A stretch of DNA of 7,207 nt from Halobacteriaceae archaeon Tc-Br11_E2g27. GTDB taxonomy: Archaea > Halobacteriota > Halobacteria > Halobacteriales > Haloarculaceae. Of the stretch, positions 1-6,013 are shown in pieces; the first letter of the stretch is position 1, and each line of letters opens with the position of its first letter. The stretch is taken from contig LKNH01000134.1 in the NCBI GenBank assembly GCA_001564135.1, positions 1-7,207 on the forward strand, in the 5' to 3' direction. Made by a program: the position numbers and the translations under genes. Below the pieces are notes generated by a model. That model had not been told where the DNA came from, ran no database searches, and was given only the letters and a program-made list of their open reading frames with translations.

Positions 1-102
1 AATTTCGTCGAAAAGCTCCGCGTGGTCGAAACCGTCACGTGTAAAAACCACCGCAAACCAGCCATCCCCGCTCCAGTCTACCCCAATATACTGCTCGGCC
101 AT
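1..102 (-). CDS. DUF429 family protein, N-terminal fragment (cut by window edge)
   Basis: Reading the minus strand from an ATG at 102-100 gives 34 codons that stay open to the window edge. The protein begins MAEQYIGVDWSGDGWFAVVF. The hydrophobic beta strand followed by GVDW (Asp9) and a second strand is the opening of DUF429 proteins, which have an RNase H-like fold; the early Asp matches the position of the first active-site carboxylate of that fold. No substrate or biological role is established that I could assign from this fragment. It is divergent from the channel gene starting at 219. A TATA-like element lies 22-28 bases upstream of the ATG, which supports this start and suggests a leaderless transcript. 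Most of the gene lies outside the window, so the family call rests on one short motif. Confidence 0.6.
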   Translation of the reverse strand, partial: MAEQYIGVDWSGDGWFAVVFTRDGFDHAELFDEI

Positions 103-123
103 ATCGATACTGTGAGACGGACC

Positions 124-130
124 CTAAAAA
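124..130 (-). promoter_or_regulatory. TATA-like box of the DUF429 gene
   Basis: On the minus strand the sequence reads TTTTTAG, 22 to 28 bases upstream of the ATG at 102. This spacing is what is expected when an archaeal transcript begins at or next to the start codon, which is common in haloarchaea. It is an inference from spacing and A/T content only. Confidence 0.4.
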
Positions 131-157
131 CTCCGCCGACTGTTGGACGACAGTTCG

Positions 158-181
158 CCTACAAAACGGCCTACCAAAACG
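158..181 (+). repeat. Near-tandem 11/12-bp direct repeat in the channel promoter region
   Basis: CCTACAAAACG (158-168) is followed after one base by CCTACCAAAACG (170-181); the units differ by a single inserted C. The repeat ends 37 bases before the ATG at 219 and just upstream of a weak TATA-like stretch. That is where an archaeal activator or a BRE-proximal regulator could bind. It could also be chance sequence. Confidence 0.4.
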
Positions 182-184
182 ATG

Positions 185-190
185 TTATCA
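185..190 (+). promoter_or_regulatory. Weak TATA-like element before the channel gene
   Basis: TTATCA lies 29-34 bases upstream of the ATG at 219. This would place a transcription start within a few bases of the start codon. The match to a haloarchaeal TATA box is poor. A/T-rich sequence at 201-214 is too close to the ATG to serve a leaderless transcript. Confidence 0.2.
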
Positions 191-218
191 AGTAGCCATA
201 GAAAACATATCTTTGCTA

Positions 219-1889
219 ATGCCTGATCGCTTTCTTGAGGAGGATGCCCAGTCGACGAACTGGCGACTCCGGATTTCGCTTGCGCTTGCGACTGTCTTCG
301 TCATTGTTCTCTCTTATGCACTTATTTATCGGTGGGCGATGGCAGCCTTTGCCAACGAACAGATTTCATTGATTCACTCTATCCGCGTCGTTGTCGAAAT
401 CCTTACCACAGCAGGCTTTGGCGGTGATACGGCTGCATGGGAGCACGACGTTATTGGTTTGATGGTTCTTTTGATGAATATCTCCGGTGTCCTGTTCGTC
501 TTTTTAGCTATCCCGCTCTTTGCAGTCCCAATGTTTCGGCAGGCACTCGATACGAGCCCGCCGACGACTACAGACCTCACTGACCACGTGATTATTTGCG
601 GTCACTCAGCAATGGACGATGTGCTACGAGACGAACTTGAATCGGCTGGGAGGCCGTACCTCTTCGTAGATTCTGACCCGGAGGAGGTAACGAGATTGAT
701 TGAAACCGGCGAAGATGCAATTTATGGGAACGCAGAACGCGTCCAGACCTTACAAAATGCGAATGCAGAGCAAGCAACAGCCCTAGTTGCCGACCTTGAC
801 GATGAGACGAATCCGACGGTCATACTGTCTGCTGCTCGTGTTAATCCGGATATGAAAATCGTGAGCGTAACCGACACCCACGAAGCAGTCCCGCATCATC
901 GGTATGCTGGAGCCGACGAAGTCGTTATCTCGAAAGAGAGCCTCGGCGAAAGCCTGGCAATGCGTGCGATGAAAACTGTCTCTGAACGGTTCCAGGATGC
1001 AATCAATGCTGAGAATGGTGACCGGTTCCAGGAGTATTTGGTCGTGGAGGGGAGCCAACTCGTTGGCAAGGAAATACGGGAGGTTGACCTGTTTCCAGAA
1101 CAGGGGATTACGGTTATCGGCGGCTGGTTTGGTGCGAAATTCCTTGTTTCTCCACCGCCACAGACCGTTATTCAGGAGAACTCGATTCTCCTTGTTTCCG
1201 GGGCTCATGAAGCACTTGAGGGGGTTGGCGCTCGTCAACTACCATCACATCATGGGCATCCTTCTCGCGTCGTCGTTGCGGGATACGGGGATGTTGGACG
1301 TGCTGCTGCTCAAACGCTAGAGGAAGAGGATATAGCGACTACTATCGTTGACTCGACGAATATGCTGGATGTCGATGTCGTCGGTGATATCACCACCAGG
1401 CAGACACTTATTGATGCAAACTTGGACGATGCCAGAAGTATTATTCTGGCCGTCGACAACGACGCGACGGCAATCTATAGCTCAATTATCATCAAACAGG
1501 TTGAGCCTGATATCGAAGTGATTGCCCGTGCAAATGATGAGGAAAACGTCTGGAAACTCTATAACGCGGGAGCGGATTATGTCCTCTCGCTCCCATCAGT
1601 GACCGGGGAAATTCTCGCTGCAACGCTTATTGACAAGCAGACGATACTCACTCCGCATGACGAATTTGAGTTTACCTGCACGGAAGCGCCGGCTGTTGTC
1701 GGACAAACTCTCGTTGAGGCTGACCTCCGAAATAAGACCGGCTGCACCGTCGTCGGCGTAGAGCGTAATAACAAATTACTGACAAACCTTGAACCCTCCT
1801 TCACCATCGAATCTGATGATATCTTGATAGCTGCTGGGGCCCCTTCGGCTATCGACGAGTTCAGACGTGTTGTTAAAAAAGAAGAGTAG
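219..1889 (+). CDS. Two-TM potassium-channel-like protein with tandem RCK (TrkA-N/TrkA-C) domains
   Basis: This is a 556-residue membrane protein, probably a ligand-gated K+ channel or K+ conductance regulator. In order it has TM1 (about 18-40), a pore loop ending in TTAGFGGD (63-70), TM2 (about 78-105), RCK1 (TrkA-N about 122-250, TrkA-C about 270-335) and RCK2 (TrkA-N about 349-470, TrkA-C about 483-548). One polypeptide with two membrane helices and two RCK modules resembles GsuK-type channels. RCK2 keeps a full GxGxxG dinucleotide motif (GYGDVG, 355-360) and an Asp (378) at the end of the second strand, suggesting NAD(H) binding. RCK1 has lost two of the three glycines (GHSAMD, 128-133), so its ligand may differ. 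The start is the ATG at 219; a TTG at 213 would add only two residues. It is transcribed alone, divergent from the DUF429 gene, with 194 bp before crtY. The filter differs from TVGYGD, so ion selectivity is uncertain. Confidence 0.85.
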   Translation: MPDRFLEEDAQSTNWRLRISLALATVFVIVLSYALIYRWAMAAFANEQISLIHSIRVVVEILTTAGFGGDTAAWEHDVIGLMVLLMNISGVLFVFLAIPLFAVPMFRQALDTSPPTTTDLTDHVIICGHSAMDDVLRDELESAGRPYLFVDSDPEEVTRLIETGEDAIYGNAERVQTLQNANAEQATALVADLDDETNPTVILSAARVNPDMKIVSVTDTHEAVPHHRYAGADEVVISKESLGESLAMRAMKTVSERFQDAINAENGDRFQEYLVVEGSQLVGKEIREVDLFPEQGITVIGGWFGAKFLVSPPPQTVIQENSILLVSGAHEALEGVGARQLPSHHGHPSRVVVAGYGDVGRAAAQTLEEEDIATTIVDSTNMLDVDVVGDITTRQTLIDANLDDARSIILAVDNDATAIYSSIIIKQVEPDIEVIARANDEENVWKLYNAGADYVLSLPSVTGEILAATLIDKQTILTPHDEFEFTCTEAPAVVGQTLVEADLRNKTGCTVVGVERNNKLLTNLEPSFTIESDDILIAAGAPSAIDEFRRVVKKEE

Positions 1890-2083
1890 CCCAATTGTGC
1901 CGATATCCCTTACCTGTATGGTGGGATGATTAATCTTGTACTACTGGTATCATCATCCATGAACCACTGGCCACTCTCTTGTCCAGCAGTGACGAATATG
2001 CGTTCCAGGAGAGAATCCGACTGTGACAAGCGCCTTTGGAACCAAGACATACGGTCAGTATCATCGACAGAATATCACTAACT
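1890..2083 (+). other. Intergenic region before crtY, with a possible promoter
   Basis: This 194-bp spacer separates the channel gene from crtY. An 8-bp palindrome GATTAATC (1928-1935) is the best TATA-like element and would start transcription near 1957-1960, giving crtY a leader of about 125 bases. No good TATA box stands at the leaderless distance from the crtY ATG. The leader holds a 40-codon frame (ATG 1959, TAA 2079-2081) that ends two bases before the crtY ATG. It has a net basic composition and no recognised motif, so I do not call it a gene. No poly-T terminator is evident after the channel stop codon. Confidence 0.3.
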
Positions 2084-2944
2084 ATGCCACCGTTAACCTA
2101 TTTAGAATTTCATCTGGTTTTTGTTATTCCACCAATTATCGGACTGGCACTACTTACGTACTTTCGTGAGTCGGCCTGGAAAGGGCTGAAACCAGTGAGT
2201 GGCCTTGCGATTATCCTTGCGCTTGCGATTGTCTATACCACTCCGTGGAACAACCTGATGATTGCGGAAGGTGTCTGGTGGTATGGAGAGGGGACGACGC
2301 TCGTCCATTTCTGGTATACTCCCCTTGGCGAGTATCTCTTTTTCATTCTCCAGCCGATACTGACTGCACTGTGGTTGTTTCAGTTCCCAACAATCCGTGA
2401 GCGGAGTATCCAAATCCCAGCGACCAAACGCCTGATTGGAGTCGCTGCTGGGTTAATTGTGGGAATTATTGGCTTCGTGCTCCTTCTTACCGATTCGACG
2501 TTCTACCTCGGTGCGATCCTGTTCTGGGCCGGTCCAATTCTGGCGATACAGTGGGGATTTGGCTGGCCATATCTCTGGGAGATTCGTCGGACGTTCGCCG
2601 TCATGCTTCTCATTCCGACGCTCTATTACTGGGTCATTGACCGCCTGGCTATCGGGATGGGTATCTGGATAATTTCCGACACCCACACCGTCGGGATTTC
2701 GCTTCTCGGCCTCCCACTCGAAGAGGCATTGTTCTTTTTAATGACCAACATCTTTGTTATCCAGGGCATCGTGCTCTACATGTGGTTACTTGACTGCTAT
2801 GAGCGCGGTGCGATTTCGAACCTCAGCGACCTATTTCCGGAACTCAAAGCGGTGTCAGAACGATATGGAAGCAAGCGTTCACAGTTGGGACAAACCGACC
2901 AACCAGCGGATAGGCCGCGAAGAGAGGAACCACAGTCCGAATAA
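2084..2944 (+). CDS. crtY: Lycopene beta-cyclase (heterodimer-type/CarR-like, fused in one chain)
   Basis: This 286-residue integral membrane protein cyclises both ends of lycopene to give beta-carotene. It carries the two copies of the lycopene cyclase domain that are separate subunits (CrtYc/CrtYd) in some actinobacteria and fused in haloarchaea and fungal CarRP/AR proteins. The halves show matching motifs: TPWNN (53-57) with PLGEYLFF (80-87), and a WVIDR segment (183-187) with PLEEALFF (211-218). The acidic residues in the PLxE motifs (Glu83; Glu213/Glu214) are the conserved ones of the family. About seven transmembrane helices are visible (near 6-25, 37-53, 79-101, 114-136, 139-160, 170-188 and 211-234), followed by a polar, charged tail from about 237. 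The ATG at 2084 was chosen because it leads directly into the usual N-terminus before TM1; a TTG at 2036 would add 16 atypical residues. The stop TAA overlaps the next ATG by one base, so translation with blh is probably coupled. Confidence 0.9.
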   Translation: MPPLTYLEFHLVFVIPPIIGLALLTYFRESAWKGLKPVSGLAIILALAIVYTTPWNNLMIAEGVWWYGEGTTLVHFWYTPLGEYLFFILQPILTALWLFQFPTIRERSIQIPATKRLIGVAAGLIVGIIGFVLLLTDSTFYLGAILFWAGPILAIQWGFGWPYLWEIRRTFAVMLLIPTLYYWVIDRLAIGMGIWIISDTHTVGISLLGLPLEEALFFLMTNIFVIQGIVLYMWLLDCYERGAISNLSDLFPELKAVSERYGSKRSQLGQTDQPADRPRREEPQSE

Positions 2945-3975
2945 TGGGCACGGCACAAACTGTCCATAAACGGGCCCGCTCTACCGCAAAACGCTGGAGT
3001 TTCCGCCCTGGATGGGTGACTCTCGTGTTAGTTGGGGTCCCCTTCCTGTTCATCAGCGACCTCCCACTCACCTACCAGTTTGTTCCGCTTGTGGCCAGTG
3101 CTATCGTGCTGGGCATGCCACACGGAGCAGTTGACCACCTACTGTTGCCTAGAGAACGCGGTGAAGGACTGAGCCGTGACTGGATGGTTTTTGTCGGATT
3201 GATTTACCTCGTGTTTGGCGTTCTATATACGCTCGTCTGGTTCGTTTCACCTGTTGGAGCGTTCGTGTTTTTTATATTGCTTACCTGGTTTCACTGGGGC
3301 CAGGGTGAGTTGTATCCTCTCGTTGAACTTGTCGGTGCTGAGTATGTTCGAGGTCGAATGCAGCAGATACTAACAGTACTGGCGCGCGGCGGTGCCCCGA
3401 TGCTCGTCCCCTTGATTGCATTCCCGGAACAGTATGAGTTCGTTGCAACCTCGCTTATTGGACTGTTCGACGCCGGTGCGGCAGCAGCGCTTTCCCCTGT
3501 CTTCGAACCGACGAGCCGATTACTTGTAGCCGTACTATACGGTTCTCTTGTCGGCAGTACAATTATTTCGGGATATCTGCAAACAGATAAGAGGGGTCCC
3601 TGGATGGTTGATGCCAGCGAACTCCTGTTGCTGACTGGCTTTTTCCTCGTGGTTCCACCAATTCTGGCTATCGGCGTGTATTTTTGTTTCTGGCACTCTG
3701 TGCGCCATATTGTTAGTACGACACTCCTTCACGACGGGTCGGTTCACTCGTTTACCACTGGACAGTCCACTCGCGTCGTCACTCAATTCATCAGGGATGC
3801 AGCACCGCTCACTGCTGTTGCGCTTTCGTTTATGACGCTGCTCTATCTTCTGGTACCACAGACCCCGACAGGATTAGCTGATTTGGTCGCGCTCTATCTC
3901 GTATTAATTGCTGTCTTAACGCTCCCGCATGTCGTCATCGTCACGATACTTGATAGGCGGCAGAAGATTTTGTAG
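2944..3975 (+). CDS. blh: Brp/Blh family beta-carotene 15,15'-dioxygenase
   Basis: This 343-residue multi-pass membrane enzyme cleaves beta-carotene at the central double bond to two retinal molecules, using O2 and non-haem iron. Its substrate is the product of the preceding gene. The family's histidine motifs are all present: GMPHGAVDH (57-65; His60, His65), TWFHWGQGE (114-122; His117), FWHSVRH (249-255; His251 and His255, four apart) and LPH (327-329; His329). These correspond to the His positions proposed as iron ligands in the bacterial Blh studied biochemically. Around eight hydrophobic helices alternate with short loops; the N-terminal 20 residues are basic and probably cytosolic. Its ATG shares one base with the crtY stop (TAATG), which points to a two-gene operon. 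Retinal supply for a rhodopsin is the expected role. Haloarchaea often have two paralogues, Brp and Blh, and sequence reading alone does not tell which this is. Confidence 0.9.
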   Translation: MGTAQTVHKRARSTAKRWSFRPGWVTLVLVGVPFLFISDLPLTYQFVPLVASAIVLGMPHGAVDHLLLPRERGEGLSRDWMVFVGLIYLVFGVLYTLVWFVSPVGAFVFFILLTWFHWGQGELYPLVELVGAEYVRGRMQQILTVLARGGAPMLVPLIAFPEQYEFVATSLIGLFDAGAAAALSPVFEPTSRLLVAVLYGSLVGSTIISGYLQTDKRGPWMVDASELLLLTGFFLVVPPILAIGVYFCFWHSVRHIVSTTLLHDGSVHSFTTGQSTRVVTQFIRDAAPLTAVALSFMTLLYLLVPQTPTGLADLVALYLVLIAVLTLPHVVIVTILDRRQKIL

Positions 3976-3990
3976 TTCGCTCTGCGGCTA

Positions 3991-5922
3991 TCAGGCCAAA
4001 AAGACGTGTCGCGGTTTATCGGCGAGCACGTCACGACCCCACTTTACCGTATCCGAGAACGCATCGGAGCCGAAGAACTCCATTGCATCACCTTTCGCGT
4101 CCCACTGGCTGGCAATAAACATGTCGTTTTCATCGTCAGTGTTCACGAGCAGCGACGTTTCGCGATGACCGTCCATCTCGGCGAGTAACTCGCCGACATC
4201 CGCGAACGTATTGACGAAATCGTCACGATGTTCTGGTTTGACCGTGTAAAACATTCCCATCGTACTGAAGCCGTCTCCCTCGTCTGCCCAGCCGACGATT
4301 CCGGGGAGGTCGCTCAGATACTCGCTTGCCGTGTTTGCAGCATCTGCCGTCGCCCAGAGGCTGACAACTGCTGTCCGGTCTCCGTTCGGGTCGTCGTAGA
4401 CGGCAGTACCCTCATGGGTGTCATAGCGGTCGAAGCCATCGGAGAGGCCGTCGACTTCTTCCGTTAGTTCATCGAGCGCCGCTTCGGAGTATAGCACCAG
4501 CGCGTAGATATCCTCGCCGTGAGGCTGACCCGAATAGATGTCGAGGTCCTGTAGCTCTTCTCGGATTTCACCTGATTCCTCTGCCGTGTGTGACGATTCA
4601 GCGTCGTCAGCCTCGCTTTCTTCGACATTTCCATCGAGTGGACCGCTCAGACTCTCAGTCACTCCTGTCATGTCGGTCAGGAATCCTTCAGCGATATCCG
4701 CCGCACGCTGGTTTTCCCAGATACTCACGATAGCAGACTGCCCATCAGCAGCGCGGACGGTGGAGCCGACGTGCGTATCGTAATGGTCAAAGTTGGCTCT
4801 GAGGTCGTCCAGCTCATCGGCCATGTCGCTTGCGTCCGCACTCGAATAGAGCAAGACGGCGTAATCGCCTGCCGAAAAGTCTTCCCCCTCCTGCATTCCG
4901 AGCCGTCCGAGACGCGTTTTGATATCATCGACGGTTTTTGTCGCGACATCCGACTCTCCGTCACCGGCAAATGGTGGTGCACCGTCATCGGTATCGCTCG
5001 CTTCGGTTGCAGCACCCTCTGTGTGTGTCGTCTCTTCCTCGTGGTGACTTTCGTGGGCGGATTCACCATGCGCATCTGCTGGGTGAATCGGCCCGGCGTC
5101 GGCGAGACTGTCTGGCGTTGCCTCCCCGTCAGTTGGGACTGCCGACCCGGAAAGCAATGCTGGGAGGTCCGATGGTGGGAACCGTCGCCCGACATAGAAC
5201 GAACCGAATTCCGCAAACTGGGAGGTCGATGGGTCAAACCGCATCTCATAGAGCAGGTCTTTCATATCCACAAGGTCGTCGCCCCAGAGTGTGACACCCC
5301 ACTCCCAGTCGTCAATCGCAATTGCGCCGGTAATCATCTGGACGACCTTGCCACCGTAATCCCGTCCGATATCACCATGTGCATCCATGTGGTCGGCTCG
5401 CTCGTCGAACGGGAGGTCATACCAGTTCTGACCGGGGTCACGGCGTTTGCTCATCGGGTAGAAACAGACATGTGTGGCGTCGGGAATCGACGGCTTGAGT
5501 CGCGTCTGAATGTAGTTTGCGAGTCCCGAATTCTCGTCAAGTTCACCCTCGAAATAATCCCGTGCTCGCTCGGAGTAGCCGGATGCTTCGGTGACCGAAA
5601 CGAACGAGGTTGTTCGCTCAGTAAAGGAGCCAAACTCGGTCAACTCGAACTGCCGCTCGAGCGCACCGATATGTGCAGTGGTTGGACGGAGGTGGAGAAT
5701 GAGTATATCGGCTTTGTCTCCAAGAATTGTGTAGATGGCCGACACTCCCTCCTCAGCATCCTCGACAGCAAGCGCCGAGTCCAGATGCTCGATTGCTTCT
5801 GAGAGTGCTCTTTCGCGGGTTCGCGGTGAGGCTTCGTTCCAGGCTTTCCAGTCAATCCGTCGGAAATCGTGCAGAGCATACCAACCTTCGTCTGTTGGCG
5901 GTGGGTCGCGTCTATCTGGCAT
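3991..5922 (-). CDS. pitA: PitA-like haem/coproheme-binding protein: Cld/ChdC domain, His-rich linker, two repeats, ABM domain
   Basis: This 643-residue, probably cytosolic, acidic protein resembles haloarchaeal PitA, a fusion of the chlorite dismutase (Cld) and antibiotic biosynthesis monooxygenase (ABM) families. The Cld-like domain (about 10-248) contains YPMSKRR (155-161), NWY (166-168), His182 and Gln195. Their spacing (Tyr +27 His, +13 Gln) equals that of bacterial coproheme decarboxylase ChdC/HemQ: catalytic Tyr, proximal His, and Gln where true chlorite dismutases have Arg. Chlorite dismutation is therefore unlikely; coproheme or haem binding is likely. An acidic linker (about 250-328) holds six His between 280 and 300. 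Two similar modules follow (about 329-424 and 451-543), then an ABM domain (about 551-643). The start ATG at 5922 follows an A/T-rich promoter-like stretch. The gene converges on blh with 15 bp between stops and lies 91 bp downstream of the M50 protease gene, apparently with its own promoter. The physiological role of PitA is unsettled. Confidence 0.85.
   Translation of the reverse strand: MPDRRDPPPTDEGWYALHDFRRIDWKAWNEASPRTRERALSEAIEHLDSALAVEDAEEGVSAIYTILGDKADILILHLRPTTAHIGALERQFELTEFGSFTERTTSFVSVTEASGYSERARDYFEGELDENSGLANYIQTRLKPSIPDATHVCFYPMSKRRDPGQNWYDLPFDERADHMDAHGDIGRDYGGKVVQMITGAIAIDDWEWGVTLWGDDLVDMKDLLYEMRFDPSTSQFAEFGSFYVGRRFPPSDLPALLSGSAVPTDGEATPDSLADAGPIHPADAHGESAHESHHEEETTHTEGAATEASDTDDGAPPFAGDGESDVATKTVDDIKTRLGRLGMQEGEDFSAGDYAVLLYSSADASDMADELDDLRANFDHYDTHVGSTVRAADGQSAIVSIWENQRAADIAEGFLTDMTGVTESLSGPLDGNVEESEADDAESSHTAEESGEIREELQDLDIYSGQPHGEDIYALVLYSEAALDELTEEVDGLSDGFDRYDTHEGTAVYDDPNGDRTAVVSLWATADAANTASEYLSDLPGIVGWADEGDGFSTMGMFYTVKPEHRDDFVNTFADVGELLAEMDGHRETSLLVNTDDENDMFIASQWDAKGDAMEFFGSDAFSDTVKWGRDVLADKPRHVFLA
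4294..4938 (-). repeat. Duplicated module inside the PitA-like protein
   Basis: Copy A is residues 329-424 (4651-4938) and copy B residues 451-543 (4294-4572), joined by an acidic linker of about 26 residues. The copies align along their length: YAVLLYS with YALVLYS, FDHYDTHVGSTV with FDRYDTHEGTAV, SAIVSIWENQRAADIA with TAVVSLWATADAANTA, and LTDMTGV with LSDLPGI. Each has the strand-helix-strand pattern expected of a ferredoxin-like alpha/beta fold, so each may be a diverged ABM-type domain; that last step is inference. Confidence 0.75.
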
Positions 5923-5957
5923 ATCTGTTTATTACGACCCATGGGTTAGGAATGTTG

Positions 5958-5967
5958 TTATTATTTT
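5958..5967 (-). promoter_or_regulatory. Candidate TATA element of pitA
   Basis: On the minus strand AAAATAATAA lies 36-45 bases upstream of the pitA ATG. A start about 25 bases downstream would give a leader of roughly 15 bases. It is the most A/T-rich stretch in the 91-bp spacer between the M50 gene and pitA. Confidence 0.35.
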
Positions 5968-5976
5968 GTGCTTCTG

Positions 5977-5993
5977 GGAACAGCGGCTGTTCC
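5977..5993. promoter_or_regulatory. Perfect inverted repeat upstream of pitA (possible operator or hairpin)
   Basis: GGAACAGC and GCTGTTCC form perfect 8-bp arms around a single central G. The element lies 9 bp upstream of the candidate pitA TATA stretch and 20 bases past the M50 stop codon. Its place suits a dimeric regulator of pitA. It could instead form a 3' hairpin of the M50 transcript, but no T-run follows it on the minus strand, which argues against a terminator. The regulator is unknown. Confidence 0.4.
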
Positions 5994-6013
5994 GGGGACC
6001 ACTGTCTTTGCGC

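Noticed and set aside
139..154. Imperfect inverted repeat ACTGT-6 nt-ACAGT in the divergent intergenic region
   Set aside because: The arms are only 5 bp, which is expected by chance in a region of this size.
2036..2083. TTG-initiated 16-residue N-terminal extension of CrtY
   Set aside because: The extra residues are polar and precede the normal family N-terminus; the ATG at 2084 leads directly into the first membrane helix.
4771..5802. A long plus-strand open frame (343 codons) opposite the PitA-like gene
   Set aside because: It lies wholly antisense to a strongly supported gene. Its product is rich in Cys, Arg and Trp, lacks the acidic composition of haloarchaeal proteins, and shows no domain I recognise. 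It is best explained as a codon-usage shadow.
5179..5895. True chlorite dismutase activity for the PitA-like protein
   Set aside because: The distal Arg of chlorite dismutases is replaced by Gln195, and the YPMxK motif is that of coproheme decarboxylases.
5937..5946. Palindrome ACCCATGGGT near the predicted pitA transcription start
   Set aside because: It is a 10-bp perfect palindrome, but short and without flanking symmetry, a repeat copy or a known regulator; chance is a sufficient explanation.
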